Below, one piece after another: positions 7,710 to 15,684 of a stretch of 64,000 nt of DNA; the stretch's first letter is position 1; the number at the start of each line of letters is the position of its first letter. The stretch is from contig NZ_CP096276.1 in NCBI RefSeq assembly GCF_024662235.1, positions 4,898,001-4,962,000 of the forward strand, given 5' to 3'. The translations under genes were made by a program, and so were the position numbers. The notes beneath the pieces were generated by a model. That model had not been told where the DNA came from, searched no databases, and worked only from the letters and a program-made list of their open reading frames with translations. Origin of the DNA: Pimelobacter simplex. GTDB lineage: Bacteria; Actinomycetota; Actinomycetes; Propionibacteriales; Nocardioidaceae.

Positions 7710-8792
7710 GTGGGATTCATCGGCGACATCGGCCACTTCATCATGGTGCCGCTGTACTACATCATCTCGGCAGTGCTCATCGGCTGGCACGAGCTGCTCA
7801 GCCTGGTGCTGGACCCCAAGGGCGGTCTGTCCTGGGCCCTGTCGATCATCGGCCTGACGCTGGTGATCCGGGCGGCGCTCATCCCGCTGTTCGTGAAGCA
7901 GATCAAGTCCAGCCGCAACATGCAGCTGCTGCAGCCCAAGGTGAAGGAGCTGCAGAAGAAGTACGGCCACGACCGGCAGAAGCTGGCCGAGGAGACGATG
8001 AAGCTCTACCGCGAGGCGGGCACCAACCCGTTCGCGTCGTGTCTGCCGATCCTGCTGCAGATGCCCATCTTCTTCGCGCTCTTCCGGCTCCTCGACCAGG
8101 CCGCCAAGACCGGCAAGCCGCACGGCTTCCTCGACGCCGAGCGAGCGCGTGAGTTCGGCCAGTCCGACATCTTCGGCAAGATCCCGCTGGCCGACTCCTT
8201 CTGGGGCTCGCGCACCTGGGGCGACGACCCCAACAGCCTGGTCATGATCGTCGCGCTGATCCTGGTGCTGGCGATGACCGCGACCACGTTCACCACGCAG
8301 CGTCAGCTGATGGCCAAGAACATGCCCGCCGAGGCGATGAGCGGTCCCTACGCCCAGCAGCAGAAGATGCTGCTCTACATCCTCCCGGTGGCCTTCGGTC
8401 TCGGTGGTGTGGCGTTCCCGGTCGGTGTCCTCCTCTACTGGACCACCTCGAACCTGTGGACCATGTGCCAGCAGTTCTACGTCATCCGCAACAACCCGGC
8501 CCCCGGTACGCCGGCCTTCCAGGCCAAGGTCGACCGGGACAAGGCCAAGGCGGCCCGGCACGGCCACGCGACGACCGAGACCGCGGTCGAGGAGCGTCCC
8601 GAGGTCGAGGTGCGTCCCTCGACGCGCCAGCAGCCCAAGCGGCAGAGCCGCTCCCAGCGCAAGGGCGGTCCGCGGACCCCGGCGTCGGGTGCGGGCGCCG
8701 GCGGCACCCCGAACAACCCCGACGGTCAGGCGAGCAGCTCGCCGACCGAGGGGACCGACGAGACCACGAACGAGCAGGGAGACAGCAAGTGA
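7710..8792 (+). CDS. yidC: Membrane protein insertase YidC
   Basis: 360-residue Oxa1/YidC-family insertase. Recognisable features are an early membrane helix (YIISAVLIGWHELL), a long cytoplasmic helical hairpin rich in Lys/Gln (QLLQPKVKELQKKYGHD), the conserved NPFASCLPILLQMPIFFALF segment, two later membrane helices around LVMIVALILVLAMT and LLYILPVAFGLGGVAFP, and a basic, Pro-rich C-terminal tail (about 275-360). It places membrane proteins alone or with SecYEG. GTG start with AAGGAG upstream. It ends in GTGA overlap with jag. Confidence 0.97.
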   Translation: MGFIGDIGHFIMVPLYYIISAVLIGWHELLSLVLDPKGGLSWALSIIGLTLVIRAALIPLFVKQIKSSRNMQLLQPKVKELQKKYGHDRQKLAEETMKLYREAGTNPFASCLPILLQMPIFFALFRLLDQAAKTGKPHGFLDAERAREFGQSDIFGKIPLADSFWGSRTWGDDPNSLVMIVALILVLAMTATTFTTQRQLMAKNMPAEAMSGPYAQQQKMLLYILPVAFGLGGVAFPVGVLLYWTTSNLWTMCQQFYVIRNNPAPGTPAFQAKVDRDKAKAARHGHATTETAVEERPEVEVRPSTRQQPKRQSRSQRKGGPRTPASGAGAGGTPNNPDGQASSSPTEGTDETTNEQGDSK

Positions 8793-9370
8793 GCGCCGAG
8801 ACCGAGACCGAGACCGAGGTCGTGACCGAGGTCCTGGAGGCCCCTGAGGCCCCCGAGGACGCCGCTGTGGAGGCCGACGAGGCCGACGAGGCGGGCGAGG
8901 GTGACCACGTCTCCCGCCTGGAGCAGGAAGGCGATATCGCCGCCGACTACCTCGAGGAGCTCCTCGACATCGCCGACCTGGACGGCGACCTGGACATCGA
9001 CGTCGAGGCGGACCGCGCGGCGGTCTCCATCGTCGGCGCCGAGCTGAGCCAGCTGGTCGGTCAGGACGGCAAGGTGCTCGAGGCGCTGCAGGAGCTCACC
9101 CGGCTCGCGGTCTACCGCGAGACCGGCGAGCGTTCGCGGCTCATGCTCGACATCTCCGGCTACCGCGCGGACAAGCGCTCGCGGCTGACCCAGCTGGGCA
9201 GCGAGACCGCGGCCGCCGTCGCGGCCTCGGGCGAGCCGGTGTCGCTCGACCCGATGTCGCCCTTCGAGCGCAAGATCGTGCACGACGCCGTGGCGGCCGC
9301 CGGTCTCCGCTCGGAGTCCGCCGGCGTCGAGCCGCGTCGGTATGTCGTCGTGCTGCCCGCGGACGCCTGA
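8789..9370 (+). CDS. jag: RNA-binding protein Jag (KhpB)
   Basis: 193 residues. The first 50 are very acidic, with repeated Glu/Asp/Val blocks. A KH domain follows (about 50-125) with the loop region VGQDGKVLEALQEL, and a C-terminal R3H domain (about 130-193) with PMSPFERKIVHDAVA and EPRRYVVVLP. Jag/KhpB binds RNA with KhpA and influences cell elongation in Gram-positive bacteria. GTG start at 8789 overlaps the yidC stop as GTGA. The acidic N-terminus replaces the Jag-N domain of firmicutes. Confidence 0.95.
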   Translation: MSAETETETEVVTEVLEAPEAPEDAAVEADEADEAGEGDHVSRLEQEGDIAADYLEELLDIADLDGDLDIDVEADRAAVSIVGAELSQLVGQDGKVLEALQELTRLAVYRETGERSRLMLDISGYRADKRSRLTQLGSETAAAVAASGEPVSLDPMSPFERKIVHDAVAAAGLRSESAGVEPRRYVVVLPADA

Positions 9371-9393
9371 GCGTCCCGGTCCGTACGAGTCGA

Positions 9394-9409
9394 CGTTTCA
9401 CGTGAAACA
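9394..9409. other. parS site 1
   Basis: CGTTTCACGTGAAACA matches the parS consensus TGTTTCACGTGAAACA at 15 of 16 positions; the 14-bp core GTTTCACGTGAAAC (9395-9408) is perfect. ParB spreads from such sites to segregate the origin. The likely rsmG start codon is the GTG in the middle of the palindrome. Confidence 0.93.
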
Positions 9410-10199
9410 CGACGACACTGCACCCCCGGTGTCCCCCGGTCCTGAGGATGAGGACCGTGCGGGCCCGGGGGTGCTGCCTGCTCCCCCGGCGGTCCTGGCG
9501 GAGGTCTTCCCCGCCGACCGCCTCGCGCTCGTGCAGGAGTACGCCGAGCTGCTCGCGACCGACGGGGTCGTGCGCGGTCTGATCGGCCCCCGCGAGACGC
9601 CCCGGCTCTGGGAGCGCCACCTGATCAACTGCGGCCTGCTGGCCGCCGCCCTGCCCGCCGACGCGACGGTTGCCGACGTCGGGTCCGGAGCGGGCCTGCC
9701 CGGCCTGGTTCTCGCGATCGCGCGCCCCGACGTGCGCGTGACGCTGATCGAGCCCCTGCTGCGCCGGACCACCTTCTTGGAGGAGGTCGTGGACCGCCTC
9801 GACCTCACCAACGTGACCGTGATCCGCGGTCGCGCCGATGCCGTGCACGGCACGGCCACCTTCGACGTCGTCACCGCCCGCGCGGTCGCCGCTCTCGACA
9901 AGCTCGCCACCTGGTGCCTGCCGCTGGTCGCCGCGGAGGGGGCGCTGCTGGCGATGAAGGGCACGAGTGCCGAGGACGAGGTGGCCGCCGCGCAGCCGGT
10001 GCTGGACCGCCTGGGCTGTGCGCCGGCGGTCATCGAAGAACTGGGTGCGGAGCTCGCCGCCGATGGCGCGGTGGAGCCGATTCGCATCGTCCGTCTGTCG
10101 TGGGCCGATCCGGCCCGCGTATCGTTGCCGCTTCGTGGTCAGCGCGATCCTCGGGGTTCGCGGCGTGGTTCCACGAAGAAGAAGAGGAGGAAGTCGTGA
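9402..10199 (+). CDS. rsmG: 16S rRNA (guanine-N7) methyltransferase RsmG
   Basis: SAM-dependent enzyme that methylates G527 of 16S rRNA. The predicted 265-residue protein has motif I VADVGSGAGLPGLVLAIARP, ERHLINCGLL just before it, and the family's VTARAVAALDKL region. The C-terminus is basic (KKKRRKS). The start is uncertain: I prefer the GTG at 9402, inside parS; an ATG at 9342 would overlap jag by 29 bp, and GTG codons at about 9429 and 9471 are also in frame. No clear ribosome binding site decides it. Its stop overlaps the parA start. Confidence 0.93.
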   Translation: MKHDDTAPPVSPGPEDEDRAGPGVLPAPPAVLAEVFPADRLALVQEYAELLATDGVVRGLIGPRETPRLWERHLINCGLLAAALPADATVADVGSGAGLPGLVLAIARPDVRVTLIEPLLRRTTFLEEVVDRLDLTNVTVIRGRADAVHGTATFDVVTARAVAALDKLATWCLPLVAAEGALLAMKGTSAEDEVAAAQPVLDRLGCAPAVIEELGAELAADGAVEPIRIVRLSWADPARVSLPLRGQRDPRGSRRGSTKKKRRKS

Positions 10200-11317
10200 G
10201 CGACTCATTGGGTCCCGGTCCTGGGTTTTCCACCGGTCCAGAGGGCAGTGTTGAGCGTGAGTCTCCACAGACCGGCGGTGGTTATCCACAGGTCGGGTCG
10301 GCGACGGTGACGGCGTCCGAGGGCGACGTTTCACGTGAAACGGACGCCACCCCTCCCCCGGTGGCCGCTGCTTCGGCGGCGCCCCTGACGGCCGCTCAGC
10401 TCGCCGAGCGCGCGGCCAACGAAGACAACGACCTGACCCCGCTCGCGCGGGCCGCCCAGGCGACGGTGATGGTCCGGGCGGGGATCCCGCAGGAGCAGCT
10501 CAGCCGTCCCGGCGAGACCCGGGTGTTCGTCGTCGCGAACCAGAAGGGTGGCGTCGGCAAGACCACCTCGACGGTCAACCTCGCGGCCGCGCTCACCCAG
10601 CTCGGCCAGCGCGTCCTGGTCATCGACCTGGACCCGCAGGGCAATGCCTCCACCGCGCTCAACATCGAGCACCGCCAGGGCACGCCGTCGTCGTACGAGC
10701 TGCTGGTCGACGGCGTCGCGATCGCCGACCTGGTCCAGCCCTGCCCCGACGCCACCGGCCTCTGGGTGGTCCCGGCGACCATCGACCTGGCCGGCGCCGA
10801 GATCGAGCTGGTCAGCGTCGTCGCCCGCGAGCAGCGGCTGAAGAAGGCGCTCGACGCCCACCCCCGCATCGGTACGGCGGACGCGGTCGGCGAGGAGCGC
10901 TTCGACTACGTCTTCATCGACTGCCCGCCCTCGCTCGGCCTGCTCACCCTCAACGCCCTCGTCGCGGGCGCGGAGATGCTCATCCCGATCCAGGCGGAGT
11001 ACTACGCGCTCGAGGGCCTCGGTCAGCTGCTCTCCACCGTCGACATGGTGCGGGCTCACCTGAACCCCGACCTGGCCGTGTCCACCATCGTGCTCACCAT
11101 GTACGACGCCCGCACCCGGCTCGCGTCCGGCGTGGCCAGCGAGGTGCGCGAGCACTTCGGCGACCAGGTGCTCAAGACCGCCATCCCGCGCTCGGTGCGG
11201 GTCTCCGAGGCGCCGTCGTACGGTCAGACCGTGATGACCTACGACCCGGGCTCCCCGGGCGCCCTCAGCTACCTCGAAGCGGCCCGCGAGATCGTCGTCC
11301 GCGGGAGCCTCTCGTGA
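10196..11317 (+). CDS. parA: Chromosome partitioning ATPase ParA (Soj)
   Basis: 373-residue deviant Walker-type ATPase that moves ParB-parS complexes. Walker A KGGVGKTTSTVNLA lies at 117-130, with the signature Lys at 117; later motifs are VIDLDPQGNAS and FIDCPPSLGLLTLNAL. The first 105 residues are an extra, low-complexity extension, and parS site 2 lies inside it (codons 45-49). GTG start at 10196 with AGGAGG 6 bp upstream, overlapping the rsmG stop. It overlaps parB by 4 bp (GTGA). Confidence 0.97.
   Translation: MSDSLGPGPGFSTGPEGSVERESPQTGGGYPQVGSATVTASEGDVSRETDATPPPVAAASAAPLTAAQLAERAANEDNDLTPLARAAQATVMVRAGIPQEQLSRPGETRVFVVANQKGGVGKTTSTVNLAAALTQLGQRVLVIDLDPQGNASTALNIEHRQGTPSSYELLVDGVAIADLVQPCPDATGLWVVPATIDLAGAEIELVSVVAREQRLKKALDAHPRIGTADAVGEERFDYVFIDCPPSLGLLTLNALVAGAEMLIPIQAEYYALEGLGQLLSTVDMVRAHLNPDLAVSTIVLTMYDARTRLASGVASEVREHFGDQVLKTAIPRSVRVSEAPSYGQTVMTYDPGSPGALSYLEAAREIVVRGSLS
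10327..10342. other. parS site 2, inside parA
   Basis: The 14-bp core GTTTCACGTGAAAC (10328-10341) is perfect; the outermost bases (C and G) do not match the 16-bp consensus. It is embedded in the disordered N-terminal part of the parA coding sequence. Confidence 0.9.
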
Positions 11318-12354
11318 ACGCCGGGGCCCCCCGCCGCGGTCTCGGCCGGGGTCTGGGCTCGCTGATCCCGACCGGTCCCCCGGCACCCGCTCCGGCCGGG
11401 ACGAACGGCGCCGGTGTCAACTCCGACGCTCAGCATGCGGACCTCTCCGCAGGAGCGCCTCCCAGCCCTCCCGCGGACCTGGGGCCCACCGGCACCGCGA
11501 ACGGCGCTCAGATCGAAGATTCGGGTCTGCGGGCCGTCGACGGGGCCTACTTCGCCGAACTGCCTGTCGACGAGATCCGGCCCAATGCGGTGAACCCGCG
11601 GACCGTCTTCGACGAGGAGGCGATGGCCGAGCTGGTCCACTCGATCAAGGAGATCGGGCTCCTCCAGCCGGTCGTGGTCCGCAAGACGGGCCCGGCGTCG
11701 TACGAGCTGGTGATGGGTGAGCGCCGGTGGCGCGCGACCCAGGAGGCCGGCCTCGCCACGATCCCCGCGATCGTCCGCGAGACCGACGACACCGACATGC
11801 TGCGCGACGCGCTGCTCGAGAACCTGCACCGCAGCAACCTCAACCCGCTCGAGGAGGCCGCGGCCTACCAGCAGCTGCTCGAGGACTTCGCCTGCACCCA
11901 CGACGTGCTTGCCCAGCGGATCGGTCGCTCGCGGCCCCAGATCAGCAACACCCTGCGGCTGCTCAAGCTCTCCCCCGCGGTCCAGCGCCGGGTCGCCGCG
12001 GGCGTCCTGTCCGCGGGCCACGCCCGGGCCCTCCTGGGGGTCGGGGACGCCGAGCAGCAGGACCGGCTCGCGCAGCGCGTCGTCGCCGAGGGCATCTCGG
12101 TGCGCGGCCTCGAGGAGATCGTCGCGGTCGGCGAGGGCGGCGGCGAGGCGCCCGTGCGGACCAAGCGGGCCCGGCCCAAGGCCCCCGGCCTGGGCGAGCT
12201 CTCCGAGCGGCTGGGCGACCGGCTGGAGACCCGGGTCAAGATCGACCTGGGCAAGGCCAAGGGCCGGATCTCCATCGAGTTCGCCAACACCGGCGACCTC
12301 CAGCGCATCGTCGACCTGATCGACCCGCGCAACCGGGCCGACCGCCCGATCTGA
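11314..12354 (+). CDS. parB: Chromosome partitioning protein ParB
   Basis: 346-residue centromere-binding CTPase. It begins with the ParA-stimulating stretch RRGLGRGLGSLIP, then a spacer, then the ParB/Srx domain (about 80-180) with VDEIRPNAVNPRTVF, ELVMGERRWRA and LLENLHRSNLNPLEEA, the helix-turn-helix RIGRSRPQISNTLRLLKL, and the C-terminal dimerisation domain. It binds the parS sites found in the same operon. Start is a GTG in GTGA overlap with parA. A strong terminator follows 30 bp downstream. Confidence 0.97.
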   Translation: MNAGAPRRGLGRGLGSLIPTGPPAPAPAGTNGAGVNSDAQHADLSAGAPPSPPADLGPTGTANGAQIEDSGLRAVDGAYFAELPVDEIRPNAVNPRTVFDEEAMAELVHSIKEIGLLQPVVVRKTGPASYELVMGERRWRATQEAGLATIPAIVRETDDTDMLRDALLENLHRSNLNPLEEAAAYQQLLEDFACTHDVLAQRIGRSRPQISNTLRLLKLSPAVQRRVAAGVLSAGHARALLGVGDAEQQDRLAQRVVAEGISVRGLEEIVAVGEGGGEAPVRTKRARPKAPGLGELSERLGDRLETRVKIDLGKAKGRISIEFANTGDLQRIVDLIDPRNRADRPI

Positions 12355-12383
12355 GCGAGGCCCGTCCTCTCCGGAGAGACAGC

Positions 12384-12424
12384 AGCGCCCCGGTACGCAC
12401 GTCGTACCGGGGCGCTCCGCTTTT
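12384..12424 (+). terminator. Rho-independent terminator after parB
   Basis: Perfect 14-bp stem (12384-12397 and 12403-12416) with loop CACGT, followed a few bases later by TTTT at 12421-12424. It ends the rpmH-parB series. Confidence 0.85.
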
Positions 12425-12454
12425 GTCGACAAAGCGACTTGTCTCCTTGTCGCT
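12423..12454. repeat. TTGTCGACAA palindrome and AGCGAC/GTCGCT inverted repeat
   Basis: TTGTCGACAA (12423-12432) is the same 10-bp palindrome seen in dnaA at 5833. It is directly followed by an inverted repeat AGCGAC (12433-12438) / GTCGCT (12449-12454). They lie between the parB terminator and a degenerate parS. Function unknown. Confidence 0.55.
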
Positions 12455-12477
12455 AGGGCGACAGATCGACCGTGCGT

Positions 12478-12493
12478 GGTTTCCCGTGAAACA
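12478..12493. other. Degenerate parS-like site
   Basis: GGTTTCCCGTGAAACA differs from the 16-bp parS consensus at two positions, one of them in the core. It lies 124 bp past the parB stop. It may be a weak or decayed ParB site. Confidence 0.55.
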
Positions 12494-12517
12494 ACGCGGG
12501 TGAGACGTGCGGGCGGA

Positions 12518-13294
12518 TCAGCCCTGCTTCTTCTCGGCGGCCTTGGCGGCACGCTTGGCGGCGCGGGCGCGCAGCTCCTCGCGGTCGAGCCGGTCAGCCT
12601 CCTCAGGCGTGGGGGCGCCACCGCCGAAGCGGGCGGGGGTCCACCAGGAGCCGGGCTGCTTCTCGTCCTCGGGGTACTCCGCGATGACCTGGTCGAGCAT
12701 CTCCTGCATCGCGGTGCGCAGGGTCGCGGTGTCGGCGGCGATGTCGCCGGTCGGGGTGATCGGCTCGCCGACCTTGACCACGATCGTCTTGGGCGAGCGC
12801 GAGAAGTCGCGGGGGTGGTCCTTGGTCATCAGCCGGTGCGCGCCCCAGACGATGACCGGGATGAGCGGTACGCCGGCGTCGGTCGCGATCCGCGCAGCCC
12901 CCGACTTGAGCTCCTTGATCTCGAAGGAGCGCGAGATGGTCGCCTCGGGGTAGATGCCCACGACCTCGCCGGCCTCGAGGTAGGCCAGCGCGTCCTTCAT
13001 CGACTGCACGCCGGAGCCGCGGTCGACGCGGATGTGGTGGAACGAGCGCAGCAGGTGGCCGACACCCGGCGCGTCCATCATCTCCTTCTTGATCATGAAC
13101 CGGACCAGGCGCTTGCGCGGCTCGGCGCCGGCACCGGCGTAGATGAAGTCCACGTAGCCGGTGTGGTTGATCGCGAGCAGCGCGCCGCCCTTGCGCGGCA
13201 CCGACTCCGAGCCGGTCACCACGACCCGCTGGCGCATCAGCTTGAAGAGCACCTTGGCGGTGACGATGACGGGCGGGTAGGTGATGTCGAGCAT
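12518..13294 (-). CDS. 1-acylglycerol-3-phosphate O-acyltransferase (PlsC family)
   Basis: 258-residue lysophospholipid acyltransferase. It shows the PlsC motifs in order: block I NHTGYVDF (an NHxxxxD variant, since the fourth-spaced Asp is present), block II-like LLRSFHHIRVDRG, block III VGIYPEATISRS and block IV VPLIPVIVWGAHRL. It would transfer an acyl chain to lysophosphatidate in phospholipid synthesis at the inner membrane face. The last 60 residues are charged and carry a basic KRAAKAAEKK tail. Start has GAGAGG 7 bp upstream. It is the last gene of a minus-strand pair after the aminotransferase. Confidence 0.9.
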   Translation of the reverse strand: MLDITYPPVIVTAKVLFKLMRQRVVVTGSESVPRKGGALLAINHTGYVDFIYAGAGAEPRKRLVRFMIKKEMMDAPGVGHLLRSFHHIRVDRGSGVQSMKDALAYLEAGEVVGIYPEATISRSFEIKELKSGAARIATDAGVPLIPVIVWGAHRLMTKDHPRDFSRSPKTIVVKVGEPITPTGDIAADTATLRTAMQEMLDQVIAEYPEDEKQPGSWWTPARFGGGAPTPEEADRLDREELRARAAKRAAKAAEKKQG

Positions 13295-13334
13295 CGATGG
13301 GCCTCTCGGACGGGAAGTCGGTGGGCCCAGTGTG

Positions 13335-14558
13335 TCAGCGCCGCGTAGCGAGGAAGTCGGCGATCCGGCCGATGGCCTCTTCGAGGACGTCGACGTCGGG
13401 CAGCGTCACGAGACGGAAGTGATCGGTGTGGAACCAGTTGAACCCTGTGCCGTGGGTGACCAGGATCTTCTTGGCGCGCAGCAGCTCGATGACGAAGCTC
13501 TCGTCGTCGTCGATGGGGTAGATCTCGGGGTCCAGCCGCGGGAAGCAATAGAGCGCACCGCGTGGCCGCACCGACGAGACGCCGGGGATCTCGTTGAGGA
13601 GCCGGTCGGCGAGCATCGCCTGCTCGTAGAAGCGCCCGCCGGGCACGATGAGCTCGTTGATCGACTGGTAGCCGCCGAGCGCCGTCTGGATGGCGTGCTG
13701 CGCGGGGACGTTGGCGCACATGCGCATGTTGGAGAGCGTGGTCAGGCCCTCGAGGAAGTCCTCGGCGAGCTCCTGGGGCCCCGAGACCATCACCCAGCCG
13801 GCCCGGTAGCCGCAGACCCGGTAGGCCTTGGACAGGCCGCTGAAGGTGAGGCAGAGGACGTCGTTGCCGGCCGCGGCCGCCGCGTGGTGGTGCACCGCGT
13901 CGTCGAAGAGGATCTTCTCGTAGATCTCGTCGGAGAAGACGACGAGGTCGTGGCGCCGGGCGATGTCGACCAGCGCGGCCACCATCTCCTTGCTGTAGAC
14001 GGCACCCGTGGGGTTGTTGGGGTTGATGATGACGATGCCGTGGGTGTTCTCGGTGATCTTGGACTCGATGTCCTCGAGGTCCGGCATCCAGCCGTTCTCC
14101 TCGTCGCACCGGTAGTGCACGGGCGTCCCGCCGGACAGCGAGACGGCGCCGGTCCACAGCGGGTAGTCGGGCGCGGGCACCAGGATCTCGTTGCCGTCGT
14201 CGAGGAAGGCCTGGAGCACCATCGAGATCATCTCGGAGACGCCGTTGCCGATGAAGACGTCCTCGACGGCGACGTCCTTGAGCCCGCGCGACTGGTAGTA
14301 CTGCGCCACGGCGGTGCGCGCGGAGTAGATGCCGCGCGAGTCGGAGTAGCCCTGGGCGTCGGGCAGGTTGTGCACCATGTCGGCGACGATCGCCTCGGGT
14401 GCCTCGAAGCCGAAGGGTGCGGGATTGCCGATGTTGAGCTTGAGGATCTTGTGACCCTCTGCCTCCAGGCGCTGGGCCTCGACGAGGATCGGTCCCCGGA
14501 CGTCGTAGCGGACGTTGCGGAGCTTCTTGCTCTGGCGGATCTTGCGCACGAAGCCCAT
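13335..14558 (-). CDS. Pyridoxal-phosphate aminotransferase (AlaA-like)
   Basis: 407-residue fold-type I aminotransferase. The N-terminal VRKIRQSKKLRNVRYDVRGP and LKLNIGNPAPFGFEAPE match the AlaA/alanine transaminase subgroup. The cofactor-binding elements are present: IINPNNPTGAVY, the Asp-Tyr pair VFSDEIYEKI, and the Schiff-base lysine in FSGLSKAYRVCGYRAGW. A likely reaction is alanine plus 2-oxoglutarate to pyruvate plus glutamate, inferred from similarity. The ATG at 14558 is chosen because the conserved region starts there. It is divergent from the GNAT gene with only 55 bp between start codons. Confidence 0.9.
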   Translation of the reverse strand: MGFVRKIRQSKKLRNVRYDVRGPILVEAQRLEAEGHKILKLNIGNPAPFGFEAPEAIVADMVHNLPDAQGYSDSRGIYSARTAVAQYYQSRGLKDVAVEDVFIGNGVSEMISMVLQAFLDDGNEILVPAPDYPLWTGAVSLSGGTPVHYRCDEENGWMPDLEDIESKITENTHGIVIINPNNPTGAVYSKEMVAALVDIARRHDLVVFSDEIYEKILFDDAVHHHAAAAAGNDVLCLTFSGLSKAYRVCGYRAGWVMVSGPQELAEDFLEGLTTLSNMRMCANVPAQHAIQTALGGYQSINELIVPGGRFYEQAMLADRLLNEIPGVSSVRPRGALYCFPRLDPEIYPIDDDESFVIELLRAKKILVTHGTGFNWFHTDHFRLVTLPDVDVLEEAIGRIADFLATRR

Positions 14559-14602
14559 CCTCTCAGGTCGGCGCCACCTGTTTTGTCCCGTCTTCGCGGA
14601 CG

Positions 14603-14608
14603 TAGCAT
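14603..14608 (+). promoter_or_regulatory. Possible leaderless -10 element of the GNAT gene
   Basis: TAGCAT lies 5 bp before the GTG at 14614, slightly closer than the 6-8 bp seen for other leaderless genes in this window. No Shine-Dalgarno sequence is visible. Confidence 0.35.
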
Positions 14609-14613
14609 CAGGT

Positions 14614-15273
14614 GTGGCTCGGACCACGGTCCCCCTGACGCTCGATCTCCTCGACGCGCTCGACGCGCCGTGCCGCACCTGCCTGTTCTGGGAGCGCGCT
14701 CCGGTGCACCGCGACCAGCTCGACCGCGAGGCCCGGGCCGGCGAGAAGGAGGCGTGGGTCTCCGAGGTGCTGCGCGAGTGGGGCTCGTGCGGCCGCGTGG
14801 TGCTGGTGGAGGGCCGGCCGGTCGGCTACCTGACGTACGCCCCGGCTGCCTTCGTGCCGGGGGTCGCGGCGTTCCCGACCGCGCCGGTGTCGAGCGACGC
14901 CGTGCTGCTGACCACGGCCTGGATCCACCCCGAGCACACCGGCGGCGGGCTGGGCCGGCTGCTGGTGCAGGGCATGGCGCGCGACCTGGTCGGGCGCGAG
15001 GGCCTGCGCGCGGTCGAGGCGTTCGCGCGGACCGGCCGCTCCCGCACCGGTACGACGACCGAGTGCGTCGTCCCCGCCGCCTTCCTGGCCCGCGTGGGCT
15101 TCAAGACCCACCGCGCGCACCCGGTCACCCCGCGGATGCGGATGGAGCTGCGCTCGCTCGTCACCTGGCGCGGCGAGGTGGAGGCCGCGTGGGAGCGCCT
15201 CGTCGGCGTCGTACGACGGCCGCAGCGCAAGCCCACGCCCGCCTCCCGGGAAGCACGCAACCCCCGGCCCTGA
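14614..15273 (+). CDS. GNAT-family N-acetyltransferase
   Basis: 219-residue protein. A short N-terminal region with PCRTCLFWE is followed by a GNAT domain whose acetyl-CoA loop reads HPEHTGGGLGRLLVQGMARD (about 105-125), and a strand VVLVEGRPVGYLTY before it. The CRTCLFWE motif is typical of an actinobacterial GNAT subgroup encoded near parAB (the Rv3916c position in Mycobacterium). The acetyl acceptor is unknown. GTG start chosen at 14614 by motif position and the upstream -10-like element. Convergent with trxA. Confidence 0.82.
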   Translation: MARTTVPLTLDLLDALDAPCRTCLFWERAPVHRDQLDREARAGEKEAWVSEVLREWGSCGRVVLVEGRPVGYLTYAPAAFVPGVAAFPTAPVSSDAVLLTTAWIHPEHTGGGLGRLLVQGMARDLVGREGLRAVEAFARTGRSRTGTTTECVVPAAFLARVGFKTHRAHPVTPRMRMELRSLVTWRGEVEAAWERLVGVVRRPQRKPTPASREARNPRP

Positions 15274-15284
15274 CGGACCGGGGG
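15261..15284. terminator. Hairpin between GNAT gene and trxA
   Basis: CCCCCGG (15261-15267) and CCGGGGG (15278-15284) form a 7-bp stem with a 10-nt loop that contains the GNAT stop codon. There is no T-tract. It may end both convergent transcripts. Confidence 0.45.
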
Positions 15285-15303
15285 CTGCGCAGGAGAGCGA
15301 GGC

Positions 15304-15636
15304 TCAGGCGTTGATGAACTCGTCGAGCTCCTTGAGGATCGCGGCCTTGGGGCGGGCGCCGACGATGGTCTTGACGACCTCGCCGCCCCGGTAGACGTTG
15401 ATCGTCGGGATGCCGGTGACCCGGTAGGACGCCGGGGTGACCGGGTTCTCGTCGACGTTGAGCTTGTAGAAGCTGATCTTGTCGCCGTGGGCGCCGGCGA
15501 TCTCGTCGAGGATCGGGGCGACCTGGCGGCACGGGCCGCACCACTCGGCCCAGAAGTCCACGAGGACGGGCTTGTCGGACTTGAGGACCTGCGCGTCGAA
15601 CTCGGCGTCGGTCACGGCGGAGATGTTGTCGGCCAC
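15304..15636 (-). CDS. trxA: Thioredoxin
   Basis: 110-residue thioredoxin with active site WAEWCGPCRQ (Cys33, Cys36), the cis-proline loop TGIPTINVYRGG and full fold length. It is reduced by the adjacent thioredoxin reductase and passes electrons to ribonucleotide reductase, methionine sulfoxide reductases and others. I chose the GTG at 15636, which has AAGGGG at good spacing; a GTG three codons upstream (15645) is the alternative. It follows trxB after 48 bp on the same strand. Confidence 0.96.
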   Translation of the reverse strand: MADNISAVTDAEFDAQVLKSDKPVLVDFWAEWCGPCRQVAPILDEIAGAHGDKISFYKLNVDENPVTPASYRVTGIPTINVYRGGEVVKTIVGARPKAAILKELDEFINA

Positions 15637-15684
15637 TGGGGGCACCCCTTCGGATCTGGTGAACGTGAAGTCTGGTGGTAGAAC

